From positions 1 through 64,000 of the forward strand of contig NZ_MUHF01000002.1 in NCBI RefSeq assembly GCF_002217435.1: a stretch of 64,000 bases of DNA. Direction: 5' to 3'. Every line of letters begins with the position of its first letter. Within the stretch, counting starts at the first letter, position 1. This document shows positions 35,580 to 44,658 of this stretch, in pieces. Under the pieces are notes generated by a model. That model did no database searches, was not told the DNA's origin, and saw nothing but the letters and a program-made list of their open reading frames with translations. A program made the position numbers and the translations under genes. The DNA comes from Flavobacterium reichenbachii. GTDB lineage: Bacteria; Bacteroidota; Bacteroidia; Flavobacteriales; Flavobacteriaceae.

Positions 35580-36011
35580 TTAAATGGAAGTAAGGGTTTT
35601 GCGCTTTTTTTTGAACAATTTCAAAGCTAAATAACTTGGAGGAATGTAAGCCAAAACAAGATCTAAGAAGGTAAACCACATAGGCGAGGGAACAGAACAA
35701 ACCATAACAATACCGCCAAGCAAAAAGAATGCACCAATTATTAAGGCTAATTTTGTTTTGTGATTGATGGCAAGAAGTGCGGTTGTTGCCGCGCCGGAAA
35801 AAGTTCCGATGGCGTGTGCTAAAAAGGGAATAATAAAATGTTTAGCCTGAAATAAATGCATTGTATTCTGTAAACCTTCCATTGTGGTAACATCTGCGCC
35901 ATTTGGCGGCGGAATTATCGAGGCGCTTATCGAAATAATACCTCCGTTTACAGCAGTTCCAATAAAAAGCCCGGCAATAACAGCCAAAATATTTCTTAAA
36001 ACAGGATTCAT
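35580..36011 (-). CDS. Small membrane protein, four predicted segments
   Basis: 143 residues with hydrophobic segments at about 8-30, 60-80, 87-105 and 110-130. GLFIGTAVNGGIISISASIIPPPNGADVTTMEGLQ and an alanine/glycine-rich HAIGTFSGAATTALLAI are notable, but I recognise no named family. Inner-membrane location inferred. The downstream ArsR-C-like gene starts 11 bp later. Confidence 0.75.
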   Translation of the reverse strand: MNPVLRNILAVIAGLFIGTAVNGGIISISASIIPPPNGADVTTMEGLQNTMHLFQAKHFIIPFLAHAIGTFSGAATTALLAINHKTKLALIIGAFFLLGGIVMVCSVPSPMWFTFLDLVLAYIPPSYLALKLFKKKRKTLTSI

Positions 36012-36051
36012 AATTCTTCGATTTTTAGTCTAACGAATGTATGAATTTTTT

Positions 36052-36966
36052 TTAATTAAAGGATTGTCTGAATTCAAGAGGCGAAACATTTGTCTTGGTT
36101 TTGAATAATTTACTAAAAGACTGCTGGTGTTCAAAGCCCAGTTCAAAAGCGATTTCACTGATCGATAAATTAGTTGTAGAAAGTTTTTCTTTTGCTTTTT
36201 CGATCAATTTATCATGAATGTGCTGCTGAGTACTTTGACCGGTATGCATTTTAAGCAATCCGCTTAAATAATTGGGAGAAACGTTTAGATTATCGGCAAT
36301 ATATTGTACAGTTGGCAATCCTATTTTTGCCAAAGAATCGTTTACAAAATAGTCGTGAAGCAATTTTTCTAAACGCGCCAAAATCTGATGACTGCTTATT
36401 TTTCTGGTAATAAACTGACGGTTGTAGAAGCGTTCTGCATAAGTGAGAAATAATTCGATTTGGGCAATAATAACGTCCTGACTGAATTTATCAATATTAG
36501 ACTGGTATTCCTGCTGAATGTTTCTGACAATATCAATAAGCATATTTTCTTCTTTATCAGAAAGATGTAGTGCCTCGTTTACGGCATAATCAAAATAATC
36601 ATATTGCTTAATTTTCTGCGCCAGCGGCGTATTCCACAGAAAGTCAGGATGAATCAGTAAAGACCATCCTGTATGCTGTAATTCGGCATTACCTTCTATA
36701 GAAAAAACTTGTCCCGGAGAAAGAAAAATCAAAACTCCTTCTTTAAAATCATATTCCTGCTGCCCGTAACGCATTTTGGCATTGGCATTTCTTTTTAACG
36801 CAATCGAATAAAAATCAAGCATCAGGCTTTTGGGTTCTTCTTTATTGAGATATTTAAGATCTTCAAAATTGTAAACACTAATAAGCGGATGCTCTGGTTT
36901 TGGCAAATTTCTAAATTCATGAAATTCGCTTATGCTTTTTATTCGATGCGGTTGATTATTTGCCAT
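36052..36966 (-). CDS. AraC-family transcription regulator
   Basis: 304 residues. An N-terminal cupin-like sensing domain (about 30-160) carries EGVLIFLSPGQVFSIEG. The C-terminal double helix-turn-helix contains LSISEIAFELGFEHQQSFSKLFKTKTNVSPLEFRQ. The start is 12 bp downstream of the stop of an NmrA-like oxidoreductase gene, so the two are an operon and the oxidoreductase is a plausible target. The effector is unknown. Confidence 0.92.
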   Translation of the reverse strand: MANNQPHRIKSISEFHEFRNLPKPEHPLISVYNFEDLKYLNKEEPKSLMLDFYSIALKRNANAKMRYGQQEYDFKEGVLIFLSPGQVFSIEGNAELQHTGWSLLIHPDFLWNTPLAQKIKQYDYFDYAVNEALHLSDKEENMLIDIVRNIQQEYQSNIDKFSQDVIIAQIELFLTYAERFYNRQFITRKISSHQILARLEKLLHDYFVNDSLAKIGLPTVQYIADNLNVSPNYLSGLLKMHTGQSTQQHIHDKLIEKAKEKLSTTNLSISEIAFELGFEHQQSFSKLFKTKTNVSPLEFRQSFN

Positions 36967-36978
36967 AGCACAAGTTAC

Positions 36979-37872
36979 TTATTTTTGGTTAAAAATCTGA
37001 GCAAATTCTTTAGCATAATCGGCCAGTTTTACTTTACCCATTTCTGGTTTATTACGGTAATAATCTTCTGCCAGTAAGCCGTTGTAAAGTCCTGCGTACA
37101 TTTCTATAAGCCCTTCTGCGATTTTTGGCTGCATTCCGGCGTTTAGCAAACCAGTAAGAGTTTCTTCATCGCTGATTAAATTCCATTTTAAATCAGGAAT
37201 TCCAATTGCTTCACCCAGAATTTTTGCAGTTTGATGTCCGGATACTTCTTCACTTGCCACGTAACGTATTTTTTTTCCGTCAAGCGGAGTTGTAAGTTCT
37301 TCAGCAATAGCATTTGCAATATCATTTGGAGAAACCCACGGAATCAATTCATCGGCACCATAATTGGCCGCAATAAAACCCTTGTTTTTAATGATCGGAA
37401 TGTAAGCCAGCAGATTGTAATAAAAAGAAGTGGGACGCATAAACGTTATAGAAACGTCTGAAAGTGTATTTAAAACTGCTTCAATTTCGTTATAACGAAG
37501 AATAATACCCGATTTTTCTTTTAAATGCGCTCCAATACTGCTCAGAAAAACAGCACGTTTTACACCAGAATTTTTAATAGCTTTGGCATAATTATTTCCG
37601 ATTTTACGGGTAAAAGCTTCTAAATCCAAATTCGGATCAAAATAATTTGCACGCGGAATCATGCAGTAAACGGCATCTGCGCCTGCAAAAATCTCGGTTA
37701 AAAATCCTGCATGTTCTACAGATCCAATCGCAGCTTTTGCTCCTAATGCTTCAATCTCGGTTTGATTTTCTGGATTACTCGAAATTATGGTAATCTCATG
37801 TCCTTTTTGCACTAATTCCTGTGCCAGAGGTTTGCTGATGTTCCCTAAAGAACCTGTAATTGTAATTTTCAT
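36979..37872 (-). CDS. NmrA-like NAD(P)-binding atypical short-chain dehydrogenase
   Basis: The start at 37872 (MKITITGSLGNISKPLAQELVQKGHEITIIS) puts the Rossmann G-x-x-G near the N-terminus; the upstream ATG at 37896 is less likely. The pattern of SIGSVEHAGFLTEIFAGADAVYCMIPR and FMRPTSFYYNLLAYIPIIKNKG fits the NmrA/HSCARG-like group, which binds NAD(P) and often acts as a redox sensor or quinone reductase. It is 12 bp upstream of the AraC gene. Confidence 0.88.
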   Translation of the reverse strand: MKITITGSLGNISKPLAQELVQKGHEITIISSNPENQTEIEALGAKAAIGSVEHAGFLTEIFAGADAVYCMIPRANYFDPNLDLEAFTRKIGNNYAKAIKNSGVKRAVFLSSIGAHLKEKSGIILRYNEIEAVLNTLSDVSITFMRPTSFYYNLLAYIPIIKNKGFIAANYGADELIPWVSPNDIANAIAEELTTPLDGKKIRYVASEEVSGHQTAKILGEAIGIPDLKWNLISDEETLTGLLNAGMQPKIAEGLIEMYAGLYNGLLAEDYYRNKPEMGKVKLADYAKEFAQIFNQK

Positions 37873-37977
37873 AATATGATTGTTTTGATGATACAAAGTT
37901 GCGTAACATCAAAATAATCGCTGTAGCCAAATCTATTATTATCGTAGTCTAAAAAAGATGCAGTAAAATCGCATAAT

Positions 37978-38463
37978 TTATTTTGAAGATAATTTTCTCT
38001 CGTTTTCTGTCTGAGGTTTACCGCTGGCATTCGGCTCGCCTTTTCCGGTTGTAATTAGTTTTTTAAGACTGTTCTGCATATAATTTGTCCAGGAATCACG
38101 GCAGATATCAAAACATTCGTAATCCGGAACTAAGCCAAAATGCGTAAAACGAAGTTCGGTTTTTCCATCTTTTTCTGAGATTTCAAAAGTAGGTTTTGTG
38201 CCCGTCCATTCGGTTTCATCTTCTGTAAACTTAAAATAGTTTTCTTCGACCAGCCAGACGATTTTCTGGTTATTTATTACTTCAATCAATTTTACTTTAC
38301 ATCGATGCACATCTTCATAATGATAATCAAATTCATCATTTAGCTTTGCTGAATCGCCTTCAATTTCTTCAGACCACCATCCTCGAACATTGGTTACGGC
38401 ATTAAAAACTTCTTCGGGACTTTGATCTATTACTATACTTGTGGTAAAATCTTGTACACTCAT
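37978..38463 (-). CDS. SRPBCC (AHSA1-like) domain protein
   Basis: 161 residues. FTTSIVIDQSPEEVFNAVTNVRGWWSEEIEGD starts the Bet v1-like fold, and a lid helix (CFDICRDSWTNYMQNSLKKLITTGKG) ends it. GWWS is the frequent motif of the AHSA1/polyketide-cyclase-like group. Likely ligand-binding; function unknown. It stands alone between the SDR gene and the decayed lipoprotein genes. Confidence 0.85.
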   Translation of the reverse strand: MSVQDFTTSIVIDQSPEEVFNAVTNVRGWWSEEIEGDSAKLNDEFDYHYEDVHRCKVKLIEVINNQKIVWLVEENYFKFTEDETEWTGTKPTFEISEKDGKTELRFTHFGLVPDYECFDICRDSWTNYMQNSLKKLITTGKGEPNASGKPQTENERKLSSK

Positions 38464-38560
38464 TTTGTTTGATTTATAAAATTAGTGTTTCAAATTTATT
38501 CTTTAAAAATCAATTAGTTAGGTTTTTATAAGACAATTAAAAGGGGTGTTTAGGACAGAA

Positions 38561-38996
38561 TTATAAAACAGTATCATAGGCAAAAACGATAAAGTATCCA
38601 TTTTTAGATGTAAAGCTGTATGGGTGGAATTCTTTATACGGAAAAAAAATCATCAAACCTTTTGGTTCTATAAAATTTTCCTGATAGACTAATTGTTTTT
38701 CCGTCGTGTAAATTTTGACGATCCTTTCCTGAAATTTTTTGAATCCGGCTGTCTTTAGTATCCAGATAAAAGCAATCTTCAATCAATGAATCATCATTTT
38801 TTGCATTATAATTTTCTTTTTTGATAAATTTTGGGCGGTCTGTAGCTGCCCATTTTATATACATTATTTCTATAATTTCTTCTTTTGTGCTAATTGGTTC
38901 GTAGTAAGAAAAACGGTCTTTATTTTCATAGTTTTTCTTGCAGCTAAAGGTTAGCGTTAAAATAAAAAACACTAAAATAATCTTGAACTTACTCAT
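38561..38996 (-). pseudogene. Lipoprotein gene split by a probable frameshift in an A6 run
   Basis: The N-terminal half (38996 downward, lipobox LTFSC) is in one frame and the C-terminal half (IYTTEKQLVYQENFIEPKGL through FIVFAYDTVL, stop at 38561) is in another. Removing one A from the six-A run at 38735-38740 fuses them as RIQKFQERIVKIYTT and gives one 144-residue protein. In the uncorrected first frame the tail (ISGKDRQNLHDGKTISLSGKF) is less protein-like. The cause may be a real mutation, phase variation or a sequencing error. It overlaps the upstream lipoprotein gene by 8 bp. Confidence 0.6.
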
Positions 38997-39387
38997 ATTT
39001 AATAGCCATTTTATATTTTTTTATTTCAGGATTTTTAATAATATAAGTCGCTTTGTATATCGCCATTGATGTGCAAATCTCTTTAGATGTCATTTTGCAA
39101 ATCAAGTAAATTGAATCTTTTTTTATTTCAATATCTCCCACATAATTCCCACAGGCATTTGCATCAACAAGCTGCGAAATATAAATGATGTCATCCAGAT
39201 ATTTCGGCTCAATTTTATTATTGGTTTGAGGTTGTAATTTTTCCCAGTTCTCATCACCAAGATCTGCCATGAAACGTAAATTAGTATAAATTAAATCTTC
39301 GTGTAATACTGGTTTTTCCTTTATATTTTCTTGTTTACTCTGACAGGAAAAAAAAATTACAAGTAAAATGTAAACAAAATATTTCAT
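38989..39387 (-). CDS. Small lipoprotein of unknown function
   Basis: 132 residues from the start at 39387 (MKYFVYILLVIFFSCQSKQ), which places the lipobox Cys at 15. The mature part contains NLRFMADLGDENWEKLQPQTNNKI and a closing SIYLICKMTSKEICTSMAIYKATYI. No known family was recognised. It overlaps the start of the frameshifted lipoprotein gene, so the two were probably one operon. Confidence 0.65.
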   Translation of the reverse strand: MKYFVYILLVIFFSCQSKQENIKEKPVLHEDLIYTNLRFMADLGDENWEKLQPQTNNKIEPKYLDDIIYISQLVDANACGNYVGDIEIKKDSIYLICKMTSKEICTSMAIYKATYIIKNPEIKKYKMAIKYE

Positions 39388-39500
39388 TAACTGTATATTT
39401 AAAATCAAATATAAGTTTTTTATTACATATTATAAATAGCTACTTAAAAATATATCGCCTTTTTTTGTAGAGAAACTCTAACTTTATAGGTCTTTTCTTT

Positions 39501-39576
39501 TTTTCAGGAGCAGAAAAATTATTTTCAACAGAACCAGTCGTCCCGCTGTACGCTATATCTTTTTCCTGCTAAAGAA
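39501..39576. repeat. Direct repeat, left copy, upstream of the M14 peptidase gene
   Basis: It shares TTTTTCAGGAGCA and then TCCCGCTGTACGCTATATCT plus TTTTCCTGCTAAAGAA with 42529-42603 in the same orientation. It stops in the middle of the hairpin that the right copy completes, so this copy is truncated. Confidence 0.8.
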
Positions 39577-39712
39577 TGCTTTTACCTCGTTTCCAAAAAA
39601 AATGACCGTTTTTGAGTTGTTTACATTCTTTGGTTATATCTTTTTGGCAGGATAAATTTAAAAGTATACTTATTAAAAGTGCGAGCCGAATGCTAATTTG
39701 TTTGTTTATCAT
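39569..39712 (-). pseudogene. Truncated lipoprotein gene running into the direct repeat
   Basis: MINKQISIRLALLISILLNLSC is a normal lipoprotein signal, and CQKDITKECKQLKNGHFFW looks like the start of a longer mature protein. The frame then ends after 47 codons inside the repeat at 39501-39576. The most likely reading is a gene cut by arrival of the repeat. Confidence 0.5.
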
Positions 39713-39992
39713 TGAATTTAAGTGTCTATTTTTTTGCTGATTTAATTTTCTCAGGAATTTCATTAATTTGTTCAAAATAATGAAATATCCATAGCTTTTG
39801 ATTAAGGTTGAGTTACAAAACGAAAATACAAATTTTTGCTAATGATTTTCTTAACGGTTAATAAGCAGATTTTTAAAAGCATTCAAGATTTTCTATCCGA
39901 TTAATTTGCAGTAAAAAAGAATATTTATTTAGATTCTTAGATTGGTTTAAACTTAATTCTTATTTTTAACCATCTACAAAATCCACTCAGCC

Positions 39993-42500
39993 ATGAACAA
40001 AATATTTTGCGCCGCAGTTTTACTGATAACCGTTTCTTTTTCTGCTCTTGCACAACTCAAAAATCCCTCGGAGTTTATACCCAATTACGGAAAACAAATT
40101 ACGTATTATCATCAGGTTGAAGATTATTTTAATTACCTGACAGAGCAATCGCAATCTATTAAAAAACAAAAATACGGAGTTACAAACGAGCAGCGCAATC
40201 TGAATGTTTACTACATCTCTACACCAGAAAACCTGGCGAATCTGGAACAAATTAGAAATAATAATTTGGCATCAATCGGGCTTCCGGCTTCAAAATCTGC
40301 AGCAGTTGAAGACAAGATTATAGTCTGGCTGAGCTTTAACGTACACGGAAATGAATTTGCCGGAACAGAAAGTGCAATGACAGTGGCATACGAACTTTTG
40401 AATCCATCAAACGAAACCGCAAAACAATGGCTTAAAAACACAATTGTAATTCTGGATCCGTGCATTAATCCAGACGGGTATTCGCGTTATGGAAACTGGT
40501 TAAGAGAAATCTCCGGAAAAAAAACACATCCCGGTTTGTACGACAGAGAACATATGGAAGTCTGGCCTGGAGGCAGATACAACCATTATCTTTTTGATCT
40601 AAACCGAGACTGGGCTTGGCAGACACAAGTAGAATCTGCACAGCGAATAAAATTATACAATCAATGGATGCCTCAGGTGCATACAGATGTACATGAAATG
40701 AGTTACAATTCACCATACTTTTTTCCGCCTGCAGCAGAACCTTTGCATGAGTTTATAGAAAAATACCAAAGAGATTTTCATAATGTTTTAGGCAAAAATA
40801 TTTCGCAGAAATTCGACAAGCAAAACTGGATGTACAATACCAGAGAACGATTTGATTTGTTTTATCCGAGTTACGGCGATACCTACCCAACTTACAACGG
40901 TGCGGTCGGTCTTACGCTGGAGCAGGGCGGAATAGGGGCAGGACGTGAAGTTACGATGGAAAATGGCGCTAATGTTACAATAAAAGACCGTTTAGCACAT
41001 CATGCAACTGCAGTTTTGACGGTGGTAGAGAGTGCTGCTTCTCAAAAAGAGGTACTTCTAAAAGGTTTTAGAGATTTTCACAGCAATGCCAGAATAAAAG
41101 CAAAAGGAGTTTACAATACTTATGTCTTAAAAAACAATCCAAAACTGGTGCAAATGGCAGAAATGCTGACAAAAAACGAAATAGAATTTACATACGCAGA
41201 CGCATCAGCATCAGCATCTGGATTTCATTATCAGACCAAAAAGAATGAAAGTTTCAAAATAGAACCAAACGATTTAATCATAAAAGCAGATCAGCCAAGA
41301 TCGGTTCTGGCACAGGTACTTTTTGAACCCAATCAAAAACTTAATGACAGTTTATCTTATGATATTACGGCTTGGGCTTTACCTTTGGCGTATGGAGTAG
41401 AAGGTTTTGCAGTAAAAAATACCTTGCAGATAAAAACAAAAAGCAAAATAGAAACTGCACCAAAAAACATTCCTGCAAGTGTTTATGCGTTTTATGTTCC
41501 GTGGAATAACAGAATTTCGGCACAAGTCGTTTCGCAATTGCATCAGGCCGGAATAAAAGTACGATCGGCAATGAAAAAAGCAGTTTTTGGAGATATAACT
41601 ATCGAACCGGGCGGTATAATTATCAGCAGAGCCGATAATCCAAAAACAGCCGATTTTGAGAAAACGGTTGGAGATATTATCAAAGTAAAATCAGATTATA
41701 GTTTTATAACCACTGGTTTTTCAACCAATTCTAAAGATATCGGAAGCGAAAATTTTGTACTGCTTAAAGCACCAAAAATATTAATGCTGTCCGGAAAAGG
41801 AATTGCTTCGACAGAGTTTGGAGCCAATTGGTTTTACTTAGACGAAACCATAAGTTATCCTGTAAGCATCGTCGAAACTGCGAATTTTAATAGAGTTAAA
41901 TTGTACAACTACAATACTTTAATTCTTTCTGACGGTTCTTACGATTTTTCAGAAGATCAAAAAAAGAAAATTGACGAATGGATTAAAAATGGCGGAAAAG
42001 TAATTGCCATGAGCAGCGCAATTTCTTTATTTCAAGATCGCGAAGGCTATGCTTTAAGTTTATTTGCGAGCAAAGAAGACAAAGAAAAATCAGAGAAAGA
42101 AGAAAAAGACATCGAGCTCAAAAAGCGATTTTTAGATTATGAAGGTGTAGAAAGACGCGAAATTTCGGGTACAATTCCAGGTGCAATTATCGAGAATAAA
42201 TTAGACAAAACTTATCCGCTTGCATTTGGTTTAGGAAATACTTATTTCAGTCTAAAAAGCAACGAAAGATCTTTTTCTTTATTAAAAAGTGCTGTCAACG
42301 CAGCTTATATACCAAAAGGATATGTAAGTTATGGTTTTGTGGGCCACGATATTAAAAATAAATTAAACGAAACCGTAAGTTTTGCAGTAGACAAAAAAGG
42401 AGATGGAGTCGTTATTTATATGATGGACAATCCATTATTTAGAGGTTTCTGGGAAAACGGAATTTTATTATTCAGCAATTCGCTGTTTTTAGTAAATTAA
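39993..42500 (+). CDS. Secreted M14-family zinc carboxypeptidase
   Basis: 835 residues with a signal peptide (about 1-20, SFSALAQ). The peptidase domain has the zinc motif NVHGNEFAG (His 118, Glu 121), FDLNRDWAW, the third zinc His in VHTDVHEMSYNSPYFFPP near 236 and the catalytic Glu in GLTLEQGG near 308. Residues about 350-835 form a long C-terminal region with an alpha/beta stretch (APKILMLSGKGIASTEFG ... YDFSEDQKKKIDEWIKNGGKVIAMSS) resembling a class I glutaminase-like domain. Periplasmic or outer-membrane location inferred. The gene is isolated and flanked by direct repeats. Confidence 0.92.
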   Translation: MNKIFCAAVLLITVSFSALAQLKNPSEFIPNYGKQITYYHQVEDYFNYLTEQSQSIKKQKYGVTNEQRNLNVYYISTPENLANLEQIRNNNLASIGLPASKSAAVEDKIIVWLSFNVHGNEFAGTESAMTVAYELLNPSNETAKQWLKNTIVILDPCINPDGYSRYGNWLREISGKKTHPGLYDREHMEVWPGGRYNHYLFDLNRDWAWQTQVESAQRIKLYNQWMPQVHTDVHEMSYNSPYFFPPAAEPLHEFIEKYQRDFHNVLGKNISQKFDKQNWMYNTRERFDLFYPSYGDTYPTYNGAVGLTLEQGGIGAGREVTMENGANVTIKDRLAHHATAVLTVVESAASQKEVLLKGFRDFHSNARIKAKGVYNTYVLKNNPKLVQMAEMLTKNEIEFTYADASASASGFHYQTKKNESFKIEPNDLIIKADQPRSVLAQVLFEPNQKLNDSLSYDITAWALPLAYGVEGFAVKNTLQIKTKSKIETAPKNIPASVYAFYVPWNNRISAQVVSQLHQAGIKVRSAMKKAVFGDITIEPGGIIISRADNPKTADFEKTVGDIIKVKSDYSFITTGFSTNSKDIGSENFVLLKAPKILMLSGKGIASTEFGANWFYLDETISYPVSIVETANFNRVKLYNYNTLILSDGSYDFSEDQKKKIDEWIKNGGKVIAMSSAISLFQDREGYALSLFASKEDKEKSEKEEKDIELKKRFLDYEGVERREISGTIPGAIIENKLDKTYPLAFGLGNTYFSLKSNERSFSLLKSAVNAAYIPKGYVSYGFVGHDIKNKLNETVSFAVDKKGDGVVIYMMDNPLFRGFWENGILLFSNSLFLVN

Positions 42501-42528
42501 TACATTACTTCTCATTAGATTTTGAGAT

Positions 42529-42640
42529 TTTTCAGGAGCACAAATAAGAGTATTTCAAGACCACCTGTCCCGCTGTACACTATATCTTTTTCCTGCTAAA
42601 GAAGCAGGAAAAAGGATGCCGTTTCCATCGGGGCTAAACC
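42529..42640. repeat. Direct repeat, right copy, with a perfect 12-bp hairpin
   Basis: 42529-42603 matches 39501-39576. It continues with a hairpin CTTTTTCCTGCT / AGCAGGAAAAAG (42586-42614, 5-nt loop) and then GGATGCCGTTTCCATCGGGG. The second copy at 39.5 kb lacks the right arm. It lies between two convergent genes. Confidence 0.8.
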
Positions 42641-42669
42641 AGAAATTTATTCTTTTATAAGAAGATTTT

Positions 42670-43566
42670 TCAGAGCTGTCTTGCTTTATTAAATACAGCA
42701 GTTATATTTTCGACAAAAGTCGCAGTATATTTTCCGGTTAAGTCTAAATCAGGATCTAGAATCGTAATCTCAAGGCCGGCGAGTTTGTTGCTTTTAAACA
42801 AAATAAAAGTCAGCTCGTTAAACTCATCATATGTTAAACCATCGGGAGTACGGCTGTCCACGCACGGCATAATCAAATCATTCAGCACATCAACATCTAT
42901 ATGAAGCCAGAAACCATCCAGATTTTCAATTGCAGCGAGAAATAATTGTACACATTCTGTAATGCCTCTTTCTCTCAATTCTTTCAAACTAAGATACGTC
43001 GCCTTAGATTTCCTAATTTCGTCTTCGTACTCATCATCATACTCGCGATTTCCTGCACACCAAAGATTTTCTTCTTTGATATACGGACATAAATCTAAAA
43101 TGTCAGTCAGTTTTTTATGTCCATTTCCTGTTACTATCGATGCCGCCATACCGCCGACACCGCCGGTTTCAGACAAAGAAATATCCATAAAATCAGTATG
43201 TCCGTCAAGGTAAAATAATCCGTAATTGCCTTTTTGCCTGAGAGCGATCGCAGATCCCAGCAAAATACTGCAGTCGCCGCCAAGAATAAACGGAAACTGA
43301 TCTTTTGTTAAAACGCTGTTTATTAATTGCGACTGTTTTACAGCGTAAGCAACAAGAGAATCGGTGTTTAGAATTTGTGTTTCAGGATCTCGAAAATTAG
43401 TGTAATCCGGAGCTTCAAGCCTTAAAACACTTTCTGGATTAAGAGCTTTATGAAGATTGTGCTGGCGCAGCCATTCCGGCAGATTCTTTACTCCGGGTTC
43501 TTTTCCCGGATGCGGTTCTTTTAAACCAAGATTCGATGGAAACTCAACAATTATAATCTTTTTCAT
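42670..43566 (-). CDS. Arginase/agmatinase/formimidoylglutamase superfamily protein
   Basis: 298 residues of the ureohydrolase fold. The two-metal motifs are DGHTDFMD near 120 and HIDVDVLND near 223, with a C-terminal GLEITILDPDLD. The first metal ligand motif, usually GGDHS, reads GGDCS near 97. The family hydrolyses guanidino groups, usually with two Mn ions. With a Cys at the first ligand the metal or reaction may differ, so I do not assign a substrate. Confidence 0.85.
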   Translation of the reverse strand: MKKIIIVEFPSNLGLKEPHPGKEPGVKNLPEWLRQHNLHKALNPESVLRLEAPDYTNFRDPETQILNTDSLVAYAVKQSQLINSVLTKDQFPFILGGDCSILLGSAIALRQKGNYGLFYLDGHTDFMDISLSETGGVGGMAASIVTGNGHKKLTDILDLCPYIKEENLWCAGNREYDDEYEDEIRKSKATYLSLKELRERGITECVQLFLAAIENLDGFWLHIDVDVLNDLIMPCVDSRTPDGLTYDEFNELTFILFKSNKLAGLEITILDPDLDLTGKYTATFVENITAVFNKARQL

Positions 43567-43602
43567 AATTAATAATTGATTAAAGTGAAATATAACTCAG
43601 AC

Positions 43603-44028
43603 CTAATCAGTCAATTCGAATAAAATATAACCGCCATTACCAGAAAGTCCTCTTTCTTTTTGTTTAAATCCTTTCTTTGTATAAAAATGAACGGCCTGAG
43701 TATTATTTTCTAAACATTTTAAAGTAATTGGAAAACCTATTTTATTAATTACAGCATTCAGCAATTGAGTTCCAACTCCATTTCCCTGATGTTTTTCAGC
43801 AACATACAAATGATGAATAAAATTATTTGGCATCCAAACTGAAATAAAACCAATTATTATATCATTTTCAACAGCAGTTAAAATAGATTCACCTTTTGTT
43901 TCTCTTTCAAAATCAATCAGTTTAAACTTTGATTGATCAACCCACGTAAATGTGCGACGACGTTCCTGCAGGAATATTTTTTTTAAATCGGGTAAATGAT
44001 TTTCGTTATATGCTATAATGTTTATCAT
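43603..44028 (-). CDS. GNAT acetyltransferase
   Basis: 141 residues. The acetyl-CoA loop LYVAEKHQGNGVGTQLLNAVI is textbook (Q/RxxGxG/A), followed by CLENNTQAVHFYTKKGFKQKERG. The acceptor is not deducible. It is oriented with the arginase-like gene 36 bp away, so co-transcription is possible. Confidence 0.9.
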   Translation of the reverse strand: MINIIAYNENHLPDLKKIFLQERRRTFTWVDQSKFKLIDFERETKGESILTAVENDIIIGFISVWMPNNFIHHLYVAEKHQGNGVGTQLLNAVINKIGFPITLKCLENNTQAVHFYTKKGFKQKERGLSGNGGYILFELTD

Positions 44029-44055
44029 TCGTTTTTAAAAGGTTTAGAATCAATT

Positions 44056-44577
44056 TTAGTTCAATTCTTTAACATCATCAATTAAAAAAGATTTTCCGGA
44101 TTCAATAACTTTTATGGTTCTTTTATAAGTGCCTTTATAAGTAACATCTTTTATAATAACCTGAAAAACATATGTTTTATCTTTAGAAGATAATAAATCA
44201 CATTTAGAAACCGTTACTTTACCCCAATCCTGAGCAGAAATTAAAAAACCATCTGCTCCAACATATTTTACATCATATTTCTTCTTCCATTTTTTATTAA
44301 ACTGCTCCATAGTCAAACTTCCGTCTGTACCCATATCTATGTTCATAGCGTCAGTTTTATACTCATTGTATGATTTTGTGGTAATCTTGCTCATGTCTGG
44401 AAATTCCTGTTTAAAGAAATTTTCGACTGATTTTATAAGCCATTTTTTAGCTAGTTCACTTTGGTCAAATGAAATTTCTTTAGGATTATAATTGCTTACA
44501 ACCGTGTTTTTTATTGGAGCTGCGTAGGCGAAAAAAAAGATAAAATTAAAGGCGAATAAAATTTTTACAGTTTTCAT
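44056..44577 (-). CDS. Secreted protein of unknown function
   Basis: 173 residues with a signal peptide (about 1-19, FNFIFFFAYAAP). The mature protein is Lys-rich, with KKWKKKYDVKYVGADGFLISAQDWGK and GTYKRTIKVIESGKSFLIDDV. There is no recognised domain, although the C-terminal half has a beta pattern like small periplasmic DUF3828 proteins. 27 bp upstream of the GNAT gene, same strand. Confidence 0.7.
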   Translation of the reverse strand: MKTVKILFAFNFIFFFAYAAPIKNTVVSNYNPKEISFDQSELAKKWLIKSVENFFKQEFPDMSKITTKSYNEYKTDAMNIDMGTDGSLTMEQFNKKWKKKYDVKYVGADGFLISAQDWGKVTVSKCDLLSSKDKTYVFQVIIKDVTYKGTYKRTIKVIESGKSFLIDDVKELN

Positions 44578-44658
44578 TTATTGTTTGGAATTATATAGAT
44601 TTAAGAATCAAATATACTTCTTTTGTGTTTTTGTTATTAAATAAAATGAAGATACATT

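Noticed and set aside
35569..35700. N-terminal extension of the ArsR-C-like protein
   Set aside because: The extension overlaps the upstream membrane-protein gene in another frame and has no domain-like sequence.
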